From Myxococcales bacterium 68-20 (lineage in GTDB: Bacteria > Myxococcota_A > Polyangia > Polyangiales > Polyangiaceae), in assembly GCA_001899635.1 (NCBI GenBank), contig MKVQ01000040.1:251915-315914 (forward strand): a stretch of DNA of 64,000 nt, read 5' to 3'. Shown piece by piece: positions 9,077-19,351 of the stretch. The translations under genes and the position numbers were made by a program. The notes beneath the pieces are model-generated. The model had not been told where the DNA came from, searched no databases, and saw only the letters and a program-made list of their open reading frames with translations. Within the stretch, counting starts at the first letter, position 1. Every line of letters begins with the position of its first letter.

Positions 9077-10336
9077 ATGGATGACCATCGTCCCCATCGC
9101 CCAGCACGCCTGCGAGGGCACACCCTCGCGAGGCTCGTCTACGTCGGCACGCTGTGTTTCACCGTGACGGCTCTCGCGACGCTCATCGCCTCGTGCACGG
9201 CGGATCGCGTTCCGATCATCCTCGGCAACGACCGCGGCGACGGCGCCGCTGCGCCCGCGTTCACGGAGACGCCGGACGCCGCGGCCGACGCCGAGGCCGG
9301 ACTCACCGCGTACTGCCCTTCGTCCGAGTGCCCGCCGGGGTGGACGACGTGCCCGGACTCGCGCTTCCCGTGCGACAAGGACATTCTCGCGGATTCACGC
9401 AACTGCGGCGGATGCGGAATGACCTGCCCGGATGGGAACGGGCTCGACGGCTTCGCGTGCATCGAGGGAGCATGCAAGCTCCAATGCAATCCGGCTTTCG
9501 GCCTCAAGGACTGCGACGGCCTCGTCGACAATGGCTGCGAGAGTGGGAGGCTTGACCCCAACAACTGCGGGGCGTGCGGCGTCGCGTGCGACGTCGGCGT
9601 GCAGTGTGTTTGGCAAGACGAAGTCGGGGGAGAGGTGGGGTGCGGATGCCCGGCCGGGCAGACGGCGTGCTCCGGCTCCTGCGTGGACACGAGTGGGGAT
9701 GATGCCAGCTGCGGCGCCTGCGACAACGTGTGCGATCGCGCCGGGGGAGCTGGCGCGTCGCAATACGCTCACGCGTTCTATGGGTGCGCGGCGAGCGAGT
9801 GCGGCCACATCAAGTGTGAAGCGCGCTACGCCAACTGTGACGGAGACATAGAGAACGGTTGCGAGGCGTCGACGCTCACGAATGAGAACTGCGGCGCGTG
9901 CGGCCGAGCCTGCGCGCCGGGACAGCAGTGTGCGTTGGATGGGCGGAATCGACCCTACTGCGCGTGCGCGGAGGACGGCTTCACGTTCTGTCAGTACGGA
10001 GAACAGGAAGGCCTTCCCAAAGGCGAATGTGTCGACACCAAGACAGCGATCGGCCATTGCGGTGGATGCTTCGCATCGTGCACTCCGGCCATCGTGTCGA
10101 TGCTCAAAGAGCGCGTCGCGTGCGACTACGGCAAGTGCACGGTCGTCTGCGTGGAGGGGCACGCCGACTGCAACGGCGCCGAATCCGACGGCTGCGAAGT
10201 CGACACGAAGAGCGACCCGCGCAACTGTGGCGGCTGCGGCATCACCTGCGATCTCTCGATCGGGCAAGCGTGCGCGGCGGGCAAATGCGTGGTCGTGCCG
10301 TGTGACCAAGTCGACGCGGGTGAGGTGACCCGATGA
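9077..10336 (+). CDS. Block A gene 4: Cys-rich NCGxCG-repeat lipoprotein
   Basis: 419 residues with a lipoprotein signal (lipobox IASC, Cys40). The mature part is packed with cysteines in a recurring pattern: NCGGCG or NCGACG followed by C, then CDG..NGCE. This pattern is typical of secreted Myxococcota proteins of unknown function, probably disulfide-stabilised and at the cell surface. It starts 46 bases after the membrane-regulator gene and overlaps the next gene by ATGA. Homologous to the protein at 26222, including the early ECPPGWTTCP-like stretch. Confidence 0.85.
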   Translation: MDDHRPHRPARLRGHTLARLVYVGTLCFTVTALATLIASCTADRVPIILGNDRGDGAAAPAFTETPDAAADAEAGLTAYCPSSECPPGWTTCPDSRFPCDKDILADSRNCGGCGMTCPDGNGLDGFACIEGACKLQCNPAFGLKDCDGLVDNGCESGRLDPNNCGACGVACDVGVQCVWQDEVGGEVGCGCPAGQTACSGSCVDTSGDDASCGACDNVCDRAGGAGASQYAHAFYGCAASECGHIKCEARYANCDGDIENGCEASTLTNENCGACGRACAPGQQCALDGRNRPYCACAEDGFTFCQYGEQEGLPKGECVDTKTAIGHCGGCFASCTPAIVSMLKERVACDYGKCTVVCVEGHADCNGAESDGCEVDTKSDPRNCGGCGITCDLSIGQACAAGKCVVVPCDQVDAGEVTR

Positions 10337-11511
10337 GCGTGTGGCGTTCTACCTTGGGCTTCGGCGTGGGCTCCGCGTGCACGCTGGCGGGGATCTTCGT
10401 CAGCGCGTGTGCGTCGGACGACGCGACCTTCAATCTCGATCCCGAGCGGACGGAAGTGGTCATCCCCGAGCGCGATGCCGGCGATGGGGACGGTTCGGAC
10501 GGGAGCGAGGCGTGCACCGGCGACGACTGCGCGTTCTTTCCCGCCGAGTGTGAGCCCGGAGCACTCTGTCCGAGCGGCCTGTTCGAAGCGGCCCCCTCCA
10601 GCGGTGTGGATTGGCGCACGTGGGTGTCGGCGATTCGAGGGCGCTCGGCGACGGATGCGTGGCTCGTCGGCACGGTCGGGCTGGCGGCCCGCTTCGACGG
10701 GACGACGTGGAAGACCGTCGACGTCGATACCGAAAACTCGCTTCGGTTCCTCTGGCTCGCGGAAGGTGGTGAGCTTGCGTTCGGCACGCCCGACGCTGTG
10801 TTCACGCGGGGACTGGGCGCTGGCGATGGCAACCCGTCGCCGGATGGATGGGTCAGCCGAGGGAAGGTGACGCAGCCGGCGGGGGCCAGCCGCTATGTGA
10901 CCACGGCATGGGGACGCACCGGTTCCCGCGCGATGTGGGTGGCGACGGACTCCGAAGTGTGGCGCATGCGCTTGGACGATGACGCGCTCACGACCGCGCC
11001 AGGTCTCACCACGTCGGTGTGCAGCAGCCTGCCGTGCAAGCACCTCCGAGGTCTCGACGGAGCATCCTCGAACGTCGTGTGGGGCGTCGGCGAGACGGGC
11101 GCGGCGATCCGCGTGGTCGACGCCGAGAGCGCGTCGCCGACCATCGAAGTGTCGAACCCGCTCGCGTGGCTGACGCTCAACGGCATCTGGGCGGTATCCG
11201 ACACTGAAGCGTGGGCCGTCGGAGCGCAAGGCACGGTCATCCACAACGTCGGCGCAACGTTCGACTGGAAGGTGGCCGACGTGCCAACACGGGCGAACCT
11301 GTACGCCGTCGCAGGTTCGTCGTCCTCGGACGTTTGGGCGGTCGGCGCCGAGGGCGTCGTCCTTCACTACGATGGAACGACCTGGTCGCGCGTGAAGGTC
11401 GCGGGGATGGGGCTTCGCCGGCCGGAGCTCCGATCGGTGTGGGTTCCGGAGCCCGGGAAAGTATGGATTGGAGGCCAAGGGGTTCTCCTCTCGCTCGGAG
11501 ACAAGCCATGA
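10333..11511 (+). CDS. Block A gene 5: WAVG-repeat (beta-propeller-like) lipoprotein
   Basis: 392 residues with lipobox VSAC (Cys26). The mature protein has repeated blades marked by DxWxVG, such as TDAWLVG, TEAWAVG and SDVWAVG, followed by a hydrophobic strand and an HYDGTTW-type turn. These resemble BNR or sialidase-like propeller repeats but lack catalytic residues that I can name. It ends in an ILSLG-like strand also found in the block B paralogue. ATGA overlaps on both sides imply co-translation. A binding or scaffolding role is inferred. Confidence 0.85.
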   Translation: MSVWRSTLGFGVGSACTLAGIFVSACASDDATFNLDPERTEVVIPERDAGDGDGSDGSEACTGDDCAFFPAECEPGALCPSGLFEAAPSSGVDWRTWVSAIRGRSATDAWLVGTVGLAARFDGTTWKTVDVDTENSLRFLWLAEGGELAFGTPDAVFTRGLGAGDGNPSPDGWVSRGKVTQPAGASRYVTTAWGRTGSRAMWVATDSEVWRMRLDDDALTTAPGLTTSVCSSLPCKHLRGLDGASSNVVWGVGETGAAIRVVDAESASPTIEVSNPLAWLTLNGIWAVSDTEAWAVGAQGTVIHNVGATFDWKVADVPTRANLYAVAGSSSSDVWAVGAEGVVLHYDGTTWSRVKVAGMGLRRPELRSVWVPEPGKVWIGGQGVLLSLGDKP

Positions 11512-12947
11512 GACTCCCCTATTTGCTCGCAACATCAGCGGCGGCGCTGGCTGCCCTCGTCGCCTGCGCGGCGGCGGATGGAGATGCGGTCGCGCTCGAG
11601 CCTGCTCGCGACGGTGGAACGGTGGTTCCGGAGGTGGCGTCTCCCATCGAAGCGGACGCGGCGACGCCGACGCGCGACGCGTCGGCGCCCGTGTGGTCTG
11701 CGTGCAACGACCACGGATGGTGCGAGACGGAGCTGCCGGGGCCGGACCTGACGCTGTTCGACGTTTGGCCCTTCGAAAAGCGGGCGTTCGCCGTCGCGCA
11801 GAGCGAGACGCTCGGAACGAAGCTGCTCGAGTGGACCGAGGCGACGGCAAAGTGGACCTACGTCGACGACAACTCGCAGAATGCGTACGGCCGCGGCCAC
11901 TACACGGGGAAGATGTTCGCCCCGAGCGAGAACGAGGTCTACTTCATCACGGCGCCAGGCCTCGTCTTCCACGGAACACGCGCGAATCCACAATCCGCGT
12001 TCACGTGGGAGTCGGCGCGACTTCCATACGACGGTCCTGTCTACCCGGATCGTGATCCGGGGATCGCCCGGAGGTCGGACAACGCCCTGGTCGCACCGCC
12101 ACGTTTCGTCTACGCGCTCGGCGTCTTCGGTACGTCGGAGGGCGACGTCTATGCGTGGTTTGGCAACCGCATCTTCCGTCGCACGCGCGTCGACGGCGCG
12201 CCTCCGACATGGGTTTCCGAGTTCGTTGCGGAAGATCCCGATGTGCCCTCGGACGAGTCCTTCTACATCTTCAACGCCGCGAAGGGAGAGGGCGACGAAG
12301 TCTGGTTCGTCGGCGGGCGCGGTACGTACGTCAGCAATAGCTACCAGGGCTGTCCGACGCTGTACCGTCGCACGGCCGCCGGCTATTCGGCGGTCATCAA
12401 CGCTTCGATGGTCAGTTTCAGTTGTTCAACGCGCCCGGGATCGATCGACCCGACGTTGGTGATCGACATCCCTGGCTTGGGACCGTATCCCCTCCCTCTT
12501 TCGTCTGACGGCTGGGGGACGGCGGTGCTCTCCGTTGGCTCCGGGCAGGCCGTCCTTCTGCTCGATGGCAACAACACCTTCTACTACATCGATCTCGCGA
12601 AGGGCATCGCACGGCTCAACGAGATCCGCTCCGTCGTGCCGCCGGTCATGACCGGCACTCCGCTCCTTCACTCCGGCGTCCGCCTCGGCGACCGGATGTG
12701 GCTCAGCGGTCACGGCATTGCTTTCAGCTCGGAGATCAAGAAGGAGCCGTGGGAGGCGTCGATTGGCATCGGCACGCTCGAGCACTTCCAGCAGGCGGGC
12801 ACCGAAGTTGGTGCGCTGCTCGAGCTGTCCAGCGTGGAGATGAAAGGGCGCTACCTGAACGAGCCGCTCTACCAGGTGCGAGGAACGTCGGCGAACAACC
12901 TCTGGGTAGTCGGAAACCGCTATGCACTTCACAAGAAGACTCCTTGA
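11508..12947 (+). CDS. Block A gene 6: second WAVG-related lipoprotein
   Basis: 479 residues with lipobox LVAC (Cys20). The start is fixed by the ATGA overlap and the signal peptide. After an Asp/Ala-rich linker, a conserved GWCETELP segment opens a region of WD/BNR-like strands (about 70-470) ending in NNLWVVGNRYALHKK. The block B partner (28596) shares the opening and closing segments but is about 30 residues shorter. No catalytic motif was recognised. The last 26 bases overlap the RCC1 gene. Confidence 0.8.
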   Translation: MRLPYLLATSAAALAALVACAAADGDAVALEPARDGGTVVPEVASPIEADAATPTRDASAPVWSACNDHGWCETELPGPDLTLFDVWPFEKRAFAVAQSETLGTKLLEWTEATAKWTYVDDNSQNAYGRGHYTGKMFAPSENEVYFITAPGLVFHGTRANPQSAFTWESARLPYDGPVYPDRDPGIARRSDNALVAPPRFVYALGVFGTSEGDVYAWFGNRIFRRTRVDGAPPTWVSEFVAEDPDVPSDESFYIFNAAKGEGDEVWFVGGRGTYVSNSYQGCPTLYRRTAAGYSAVINASMVSFSCSTRPGSIDPTLVIDIPGLGPYPLPLSSDGWGTAVLSVGSGQAVLLLDGNNTFYYIDLAKGIARLNEIRSVVPPVMTGTPLLHSGVRLGDRMWLSGHGIAFSSEIKKEPWEASIGIGTLEHFQQAGTEVGALLELSSVEMKGRYLNEPLYQVRGTSANNLWVVGNRYALHKKTP

Positions 12948-14280
12948 TCGGCGACGTTCTGGGCTGCTCGTCGCGATGTCGGTGCTCGCCGCTTCGGCGG
13001 CAGCCGTGAGCTGCTCGAGCAGTGACGAGCCAGACCTTCAGCCGCCCACCGACGCGGGCTCGGAGAGCTCGGACGCACCCTCCGAGGCCGACGCGAGCGA
13101 TGGGGACGCAGCTGTTTTCGAGGGGCAGCCGCTTCCCGTCGTGTGCGCGTCGACGCCGTGCGCGACCGATCTCGTGACGACGCTCGGTGCGAACGAGGAC
13201 GATGGCGCCGAGGGGTTCTGCGTCCTGCTCGACGATGGCACGGTCGCGTGCTGGGGCGCGAACGGCGCGGGCCAACTCGGTCGCGGAGAGGGCGAAGACG
13301 AAGCGCTCGTCGACAGTGCGACGGCGGCCAAGGTCGTCGGCCTCTCGAACGTCGCGTCGCTCGACCACACGTGCGCGCTCGACAAGAGCGGCGGCGTTTG
13401 GTGCTGGGGAATCGGTCCCTTTTCCTGGACCGACGAGGGCGTGGTCAGCACCACCTCCACCTCGCCCGTGAAGCTCCCGCTACCGCCCGCCACGAACGTG
13501 GCACGCAGTTTCGAAACCGCGTGCGCAATCGTGGGCGCGAACGATGTTCGTTGTTGGGGCGATAACCGGCTCGGCCAGCTCGGACCGCTCACGGAGACGT
13601 TCAACGGCGAGCCGCAGCGGGCGGAGCTTCCTGAGGGAGCACGAGCATCGTCGCTGGCAATGGGCAATGCCACCTTCGTCCTTCGCGAGGATGGCGCCCT
13701 TGTGAGCTGGGGCGGAAACCCGGGCATCGGACGTGTATCGCCAAGCTTCCCGGACCCGCGCCCGCAACCCGTCTCGCTTTCGCGCGTCACGGAGGTCGAC
13801 GCCACGCGCAACAACACGTGTGCGATAGCGAATGGTAAGCCGTATTGCTGGGGCGCGCGCCTCGTGCCCACCGAGGGGACACTCGTGGAGCGGGCGCTCC
13901 CCGAGCCGGCGGTCGCGCCCGAGCCGCTCGTTCGAATCGCGACGACCCACTCGGAAGGATACGTGTACCCCGCAAGCAAGAAGCTCGTCGGGTTCAAGCC
14001 CTACCGATGGTGCGCCGTGGGCGCTTCGGGAAGCCTCTACTGCTGGGGCTACAACACCAGCGGGCAGGCGGGGACAGGGGACCAAGAGTTCGTCACGCGC
14101 GCCACGTTGGTCGACGGCCTTCCAGAGAAGGTGGCGCGCGTGCGAACGACGATGAACACGACGTGCGCGCTGCTCACGAACGGCAAGGTGTACTGCTGGG
14201 GCAGCAACTACTACGGGCAGCTCGGCAACGGGTTGAATCGAGGCGGAACCTTCGTTCCGACAGAGGTGGTGCTTCCATGA
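12922..14280 (+). CDS. Block A gene 7: seven-repeat RCC1-like propeller lipoprotein
   Basis: 452 residues with lipobox AVSC (Cys31). Seven RCC1-type repeats can be read, most with Cys-Ala-(Leu/Ile/Val) and CWG marks; the clearest last one is VYCWGSNYYGQLGNG. Seven repeats match a complete seven-bladed propeller. Unlike classical RCC1 repeats, most have two cysteines, so blade disulfides are likely outside the cell. The start overlaps the previous gene by 26 bases, exactly as in block B. This supports the ATG chosen over a later internal Met. Confidence 0.88.
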   Translation: MHFTRRLLDRRRSGLLVAMSVLAASAAAVSCSSSDEPDLQPPTDAGSESSDAPSEADASDGDAAVFEGQPLPVVCASTPCATDLVTTLGANEDDGAEGFCVLLDDGTVACWGANGAGQLGRGEGEDEALVDSATAAKVVGLSNVASLDHTCALDKSGGVWCWGIGPFSWTDEGVVSTTSTSPVKLPLPPATNVARSFETACAIVGANDVRCWGDNRLGQLGPLTETFNGEPQRAELPEGARASSLAMGNATFVLREDGALVSWGGNPGIGRVSPSFPDPRPQPVSLSRVTEVDATRNNTCAIANGKPYCWGARLVPTEGTLVERALPEPAVAPEPLVRIATTHSEGYVYPASKKLVGFKPYRWCAVGASGSLYCWGYNTSGQAGTGDQEFVTRATLVDGLPEKVARVRTTMNTTCALLTNGKVYCWGSNYYGQLGNGLNRGGTFVPTEVVLP

Positions 14281-16070
14281 CGAGACGTTTCGCCACGCCG
14301 GCGGCCCTTTCGCTGGCCTGCCTCGCGGTCGTCGCCGCGCTCATCGCCCTCGCGGCATGCGCCGGCGATCGCGATGGGTTCGCCAAGTCACCTGACCTCG
14401 TGCCGCCGCTGCCGGAAGCCGATGCTGGCGATTGTCCGCTCCAGTGCTCCCTCGACGGGCGCTCCGTCATTCAGTCCTGCGACGGCACGGTCGCGGAGAC
14501 GTGTCCCGATACGCAGGCATGCGGCGCGGCCCGATGCCAGGAGCCGTGCGCTGCGGCAGCGGCGGACCCGAGCTCGAACGGCTGCGAGTTCTACGTGCAG
14601 AACTTTGCCCAGAACGAGGATGGTTGCCTCGCGGCGTTCATCGTCAACACGTCGGCGCAGCCCGTGGAGATCGCCCTCGACAAGGATGGCGAGGTGCTGG
14701 AGCTCTCCAAGGCGGTTTGGCGCACGAATCCCGGTGACGCCACGCTTCTCGAGCATTCTGGGCCAATCCCGCCCGGCGAGAGCGTCATCGTTTTCATCGC
14801 AAGCCCCAATCCACACATGCCGCCACTTTACGGCGACGTCATCATCTCCTGTCCCGATGGGGTCGTTGCCGCAACGGAAGGCTCGGCGCTCTATCGATCG
14901 GGCATCGCATCGTCGCTTCATCTGACGGCATCCGCCCCCGTTTCGGCTGTGGCCATGTTCCCGTTCGGTGGCGCTCCGAGCTACAAGCCCGCGACGACCC
15001 TTCTCATGCCCGTCGTGACCTGGGCCAAGGAGCACGTGCTCATCGACGGGTGGGAGCTCAACGCTGGAGTGCCGGCCACGCAGATCGTCGCGGCGCAAGA
15101 CGGAACGGAGATCACCGTCATCCCGACCAAGTCGGTTCAGGACGGTACCAACATCAAAGGCGGGCCTCCGAAGGTGCCGCTGACCTACTCGCTCGACAAG
15201 GGAGAGTACCTGCAGCTCATTCAGCCCGAACAGCTCGCCGGAAGCGTGGTGCTTTCGAGCAAGCCGACGAGCGTTTTCGGGGGACAGACCTGCGCGTACG
15301 TTCCCTCCTCCACTGGGGCGTGCGACATGCTCTGGCAACAGATTCCGTCGTTCGAGCAGTGGGGGGCCGAGTACGTCGGGGTTGGTTATCGCCAGCGAAC
15401 GGAATCCACCCATGAACGCATGCCCTACCGCATGGTGGCCGCAAAGGACGGAACGCGGCTCGACTACGATCCGTACATCCCGCCCGGCGCGCCGACGGAG
15501 ATGAATGCGGGCGACGACGTGACGTTCCCGGTCCGCGTGAACGAACCGTTCGTCGTCCGAACGCAGGACGCGGAGCACCCCATCTACATGGCGGCGTACA
15601 TGGTCGGCGGCGGGGGAGGGGGCGACGGCTCAGGAGGGTACTTCGGTACTCCGAACCTCGGTGGCATCGGAGACCCGGAGTTCGTCAACGTCGTCCCCGC
15701 CGGGCAGTGGCGGAGCTCGTACTCGTTCTACGCGGACCCGACGTACAAGGAGACCTCCCTCGTCGTCATTCGCGGAAAACAGCGCGACAAGTTCGAAGAC
15801 GTGTGGCTCGAGTGCGCCGGCATCCTCGAGGGCTGGACGCCGATCGGCGCCCGTGGCGACTACGAGTTCGTGCGCGTCGATCTGCAGCGGGATGGCGGGC
15901 CTGGGCAGTCGTTCGGCGACAAGGTTTGCCAGACCGGGCTTCACCGAATGAAGAGCGACGGGCCGTTCACCGCGACGATCTGGGGCTGGGCGTTCGCGGC
16001 GAGCTACGCCTATCCCGGCGGCATGGCGCTCCGGAAGCTCGTCGATTCGCCGCTGCTCCCGATCCAGTGA
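14277..16070 (+). CDS. Block A gene 8: IgGFc-binding-like lipoprotein
   Basis: 597 residues with lipobox LAAC (Cys28). A short Cys-rich head (about 50-100, with CSLDGRSV and SSNGCEFYV) precedes a large domain (about 105-590) that resembles the IgGFc-binding protein N-terminal domain (PF17517 type). This large, mostly beta region contains KPTSVFGG, the FVVRTQDAEHPIY segment and a GDPEFVNVVP segment. The binding name comes from the mammalian protein; the bacterial ligand is unknown. It is the last gene of the block and is followed by a strong nested hairpin. Confidence 0.82.
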   Translation: MTRRFATPAALSLACLAVVAALIALAACAGDRDGFAKSPDLVPPLPEADAGDCPLQCSLDGRSVIQSCDGTVAETCPDTQACGAARCQEPCAAAAADPSSNGCEFYVQNFAQNEDGCLAAFIVNTSAQPVEIALDKDGEVLELSKAVWRTNPGDATLLEHSGPIPPGESVIVFIASPNPHMPPLYGDVIISCPDGVVAATEGSALYRSGIASSLHLTASAPVSAVAMFPFGGAPSYKPATTLLMPVVTWAKEHVLIDGWELNAGVPATQIVAAQDGTEITVIPTKSVQDGTNIKGGPPKVPLTYSLDKGEYLQLIQPEQLAGSVVLSSKPTSVFGGQTCAYVPSSTGACDMLWQQIPSFEQWGAEYVGVGYRQRTESTHERMPYRMVAAKDGTRLDYDPYIPPGAPTEMNAGDDVTFPVRVNEPFVVRTQDAEHPIYMAAYMVGGGGGGDGSGGYFGTPNLGGIGDPEFVNVVPAGQWRSSYSFYADPTYKETSLVVIRGKQRDKFEDVWLECAGILEGWTPIGARGDYEFVRVDLQRDGGPGQSFGDKVCQTGLHRMKSDGPFTATIWGWAFAASYAYPGGMALRKLVDSPLLPIQ

Positions 16071-16124
16071 GCGTCGAGCGTGCGTCCGGCGACGCCCGCG
16101 CGCTGACGACGACGCGTCGTCCCT

Positions 16125-16159
16125 GGCGACCGAGAGCGGGGGCTCCCCGTCCGGTCGCC
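16125..16159. terminator. Nested hairpin after block A
   Basis: An outer stem GGCGACCG (16125-16132) pairs with CGGTCGCC (16152-16159), and an inner stem CGGGG/CCCCG (16137-16149) has a three-base loop. No T-run follows, so it is either a weak intrinsic terminator or an mRNA 3' stabiliser. A separate perfect 14-base palindrome lies just before it at 16108-16121. Confidence 0.5.
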
Positions 16160-16311
16160 GGCACGAGCGCGGTCTGGCCCGCACGTGCGCACGCCGCGAG
16201 GGGAGCCGAGCCGCGTCGCTCACGTTGGCTTACCCGGCTCCGATGAAATTCATGTTTCGGTCTTAGACCTCCGCCGCCGGCGCCCCGAGTTGCGTGTAAG
16301 CTCGTCGCCAT

Positions 16312-18507
16312 ATGACGCGCCACGTCCTCGCTCTTCCGCCCGCTCTCCTTCTCTCGCTCGTCGCGGGATGCAGCGGAGGAGCTAGCGGAAGCTCCATGGC
16401 CGACTACACCGCGTGCCTCAGCGCGGAGACGGCGGCGCTGACGGCCGCTGCCCTGAGCAGGGACGCACCGAAAGGTCCCTTCTCTGCCGCGCTCCTCGTG
16501 AGCGACCCGTCGAGGGTCGAGTCGATCGTCCGCGACGAAGTGAAGGCGAGCATGCGAAGGTCGCTCGAGTCTGCGCGGGCATCCTCGATCGCATTTGTCC
16601 GGTGCGAGCCTCTCCGTCCGCCGCCGGACCGCTCGTACTCCGAAACCGTCTCGGCTGATTCGAACACGTCCGAGCCGGGCGTGGGTCGTGGCGGCGGCGC
16701 AAGCGAGGTGTCGGGCACGAACAACCAAGTTGCGGGCGTCGATGAAGCGGATTTCATCAAGAACGACGACAAGTACATCTACGTCGTGACCGGCTCGACC
16801 CTCCGAGTCATCGAGGCATGGCCTGCAGAGACCGCTCACGAGATCGCGAAGGTGCCCGTGCCGGGCACCGCCAAGAAGCTCTTCGTCGAAGGGAACCGCG
16901 CCCTCGTCTATTCCTCGACTCCACGCCAGGTCACGAACGGCGGCACGAACATCGGCGGCAGCGCCGACGCCATGTACTATCCGGGCGTCAGCGGCGACTG
17001 CACCTACGGCTATGACGGCTGCGTCCCCGCAGGCGACGGTTCCGAGACGGAGATCTCGATCTTCGATATCTCCGATCGCACCGATCCGAAGCTCGTTCGT
17101 AGCATCCACTCGTCGAGCTCCCTCATCGCCGCCCGCCGGATCGGCAATGCGGTCCATACCGTGCTCGGACAGCCGGCGCTCACCGCCCCGATCGGCTGGG
17201 AGGATCAGCCGAGGTTCTCGAACACGCCCTCCGAGAACGAGATCAACGAAGCTTACGACGTCGTCATCGCGAAGAACCTCACCAAGCTCGATGCCGTCGA
17301 CTTGGGCACCGTGCTGCCCACGTTTACGGACAGCACCGGCCGGCCGCCCGATATGGTGCTGTTCCAGTCGAGCATCCCGGACGGCACGGCGCTCACGAGC
17401 GTGCTCTCGCTCGATCTCGTCTCCGATCCCTCGCTCGAGGTGGCATCGGTCATCAGCCGCTCTGGTTGGGTCTACGCCTCCGCGGACGCGCTCTACATGG
17501 CCGTGCCCCACCAGCAGATCGCAGGGTGGGGGTGGTACGACGGGAGAAGCGAGAGCGAGCTCTCCACGATCCACAAGTTTTCGATCGGGACCGCGCCGTC
17601 CGCCACCGCCTACGTCGGCACTGGCGTCGTCAAGGGACGCGTCCTGAATCAGTTCGCGATGGACGACAAGGACGGATTCCTCCGCGTGGCGACGACGACG
17701 GGCCGCTCGCCGAACCCGGATGCACACAACACGCTTTCGATCCTCGAGGACAGGGGCGGCAAGCTCGACGTCGTCGGTCAGATCGACCAGATCGCGAAGT
17801 CCGAGGACATCCGCTCGGTCCGCTTCGACGGTACACGCGGGTACATCGTCACGTTCAAGAATACCGACCCGCTCTTCGTCTTCGACCTCACCGATCCGCG
17901 CGCTCCGAGGACGATGGGCGAGCTCAAGATCCCGGGCTTCTCGACCTACATGCACATGCTGGACGAGACGCATCTCCTCACGATCGGCTACGACGCCGCC
18001 GATCAAGACAACTTCGCGTTCTTCACCGGCGTCGTCCTGCAGATCTTCGACGTCTCGAATCCAAGCGACCCCAAGCTCACGCACAAGGAGACGATCGGCA
18101 CGCGGGGCACGAGCTCGGAGGCGCTGACGAACCACCTCGCATTCAACTACTTCGCCCCGAAGAACCTCCTCGCGTTGCCGATGACGATCTGCGAAGGCGG
18201 TGACGGGAACGGCAACTATGGCAGCAAGATGACGTTCAGCGGGCTCATGGTCTACGACACCACGGTCGCGAACGGATTCAGCCTTCGCGGGAGAGTTTCA
18301 CACCCGAACGCGTCCCAGCCGGGCCCGCCGCGGAACACCCACGGCTACTACGACGTGGGCTGCTCCAGCTGGTGGACGAACGCGTCGAGCGAAGTGAAGC
18401 GCAGCATCATCATGGATGACTGGATCTTCAGCGTGTCGGCTACCCGCATCAAGGTAAACAACCTCGCCGCGCTCGCGACGGACGTGAAGGAGCTCTCGAT
18501 CCAGTAG
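16312..18507 (+). CDS. Beta-propeller domain lipoprotein (PF09826-like)
   Basis: 731 residues with lipobox VAGC (Cys20). After a variable N-region, the segment NNQVAGVDEADFIKNDDKY (about 140-160) marks the start of the bacterial/archaeal beta-propeller family PF09826, which fills the rest. Repeated strands follow, such as ISIFDISD, LFVFDLTDP and LQIFDVSNPSDP, each beginning a blade. Its role is unknown; secreted members are thought to bind surface ligands or stabilise other proteins. It stands alone between two intergenic gaps downstream of block A and has no copy after block B. Confidence 0.88.
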   Translation: MTRHVLALPPALLLSLVAGCSGGASGSSMADYTACLSAETAALTAAALSRDAPKGPFSAALLVSDPSRVESIVRDEVKASMRRSLESARASSIAFVRCEPLRPPPDRSYSETVSADSNTSEPGVGRGGGASEVSGTNNQVAGVDEADFIKNDDKYIYVVTGSTLRVIEAWPAETAHEIAKVPVPGTAKKLFVEGNRALVYSSTPRQVTNGGTNIGGSADAMYYPGVSGDCTYGYDGCVPAGDGSETEISIFDISDRTDPKLVRSIHSSSSLIAARRIGNAVHTVLGQPALTAPIGWEDQPRFSNTPSENEINEAYDVVIAKNLTKLDAVDLGTVLPTFTDSTGRPPDMVLFQSSIPDGTALTSVLSLDLVSDPSLEVASVISRSGWVYASADALYMAVPHQQIAGWGWYDGRSESELSTIHKFSIGTAPSATAYVGTGVVKGRVLNQFAMDDKDGFLRVATTTGRSPNPDAHNTLSILEDRGGKLDVVGQIDQIAKSEDIRSVRFDGTRGYIVTFKNTDPLFVFDLTDPRAPRTMGELKIPGFSTYMHMLDETHLLTIGYDAADQDNFAFFTGVVLQIFDVSNPSDPKLTHKETIGTRGTSSEALTNHLAFNYFAPKNLLALPMTICEGGDGNGNYGSKMTFSGLMVYDTTVANGFSLRGRVSHPNASQPGPPRNTHGYYDVGCSSWWTNASSEVKRSIIMDDWIFSVSATRIKVNNLAALATDVKELSIQ

Positions 18508-18700
18508 CGGGCTCGAAGGCGTCGGCCAGCAGCGCAATCGCCGGACGCGGAATCGAGCGAGCGGGAAGGCCGGGCGGGTCGGATATCGGCACACGCGCGG
18601 AACATCGGCGCGCGAGGGCGGACGGAGCTGCTCGACGGTCCGGGCACATCTCGGTCACGAACGCATAAGTCCGCTGTATGCTCATCGAAGGAGAATGCCG

Positions 18701-19243
18701 TTGTCGAACATGTCCCGCCGCGCGCTCATGGTCGGGGTCGCCACGACCTTCATCGGCTGCAAGCGCCTCCTCTCGAGAAAGAAGGGGGGCACGAAGCAAT
18801 TGACGTGTCCCGCCGGCGAGCATTCGATCATCGTTCCGGCGCACTGGACCGAGGGACTGCTCAAGAACGACGAAGCGGAGATCGTCCACGGGTCGAACCT
18901 CGACGCCTCATTCGTCGTCGTCATCGCCGAGCCGAAGGACGACTTCTCGGTCGATCTCGCCGGATACGCGGAGATCATTGCCGACCTGCAGCGGGAGAAG
19001 TTCGAGGACGCGACGTTCGAGCCTCTCGAGCCGCGCGTGATCCATGGCATGCAGGCGCTCGTACGTGAGCTGCGTGGAACGCTCAAGGGGCTCAACCTTG
19101 TCTACCTGAGCGCGGTCGTGGAGACGCCCAAGCACTTCGTGCAGATCCAGACGTGGACGTCGAAGTCGCGCTTCGAGGCCAGCCGCCCCGTGCTGCTCTC
19201 GGTGATCGACAGCTTCGACGTGATCGGGCCGAAGCCGAACTGA
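18701..19243 (+). CDS. Small lipoprotein of unknown function, DcrB/PsbP-like size
   Basis: About 180 residues. GGAG at 18690-18693 sits one base before an ATG at 18695, seven bases before a TTG at 18701 and sixteen before an ATG at 18710. Spacing favours the TTG, which is in frame with both ATGs. The N-terminus has SRRALMVG followed by lipobox FIGC, a Tat-like lipoprotein signal. The mature part is a compact alpha/beta domain (about 30-180) that resembles small periplasmic DcrB or PsbP-fold lipoproteins. No catalytic residues were recognised. Confidence 0.75.
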   Translation: MSNMSRRALMVGVATTFIGCKRLLSRKKGGTKQLTCPAGEHSIIVPAHWTEGLLKNDEAEIVHGSNLDASFVVVIAEPKDDFSVDLAGYAEIIADLQREKFEDATFEPLEPRVIHGMQALVRELRGTLKGLNLVYLSAVVETPKHFVQIQTWTSKSRFEASRPVLLSVIDSFDVIGPKPN

Positions 19244-19351
19244 CCGTACCGCGCAGTGTCGCACCCGAGGCCGCGAACCCCGTGCTCGCGTGTTCGATTA
19301 GAACCTCCGGCGCTCCCAATGAACGCAGTTGTTCGACTCGAGCGCCGATTC

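Noticed and set aside
15967-18135. Long minus-strand frame across the beta-propeller gene
   Set aside because: Composition is typical of a shadow frame and the opposite strand encodes a clear PF09826-like protein.
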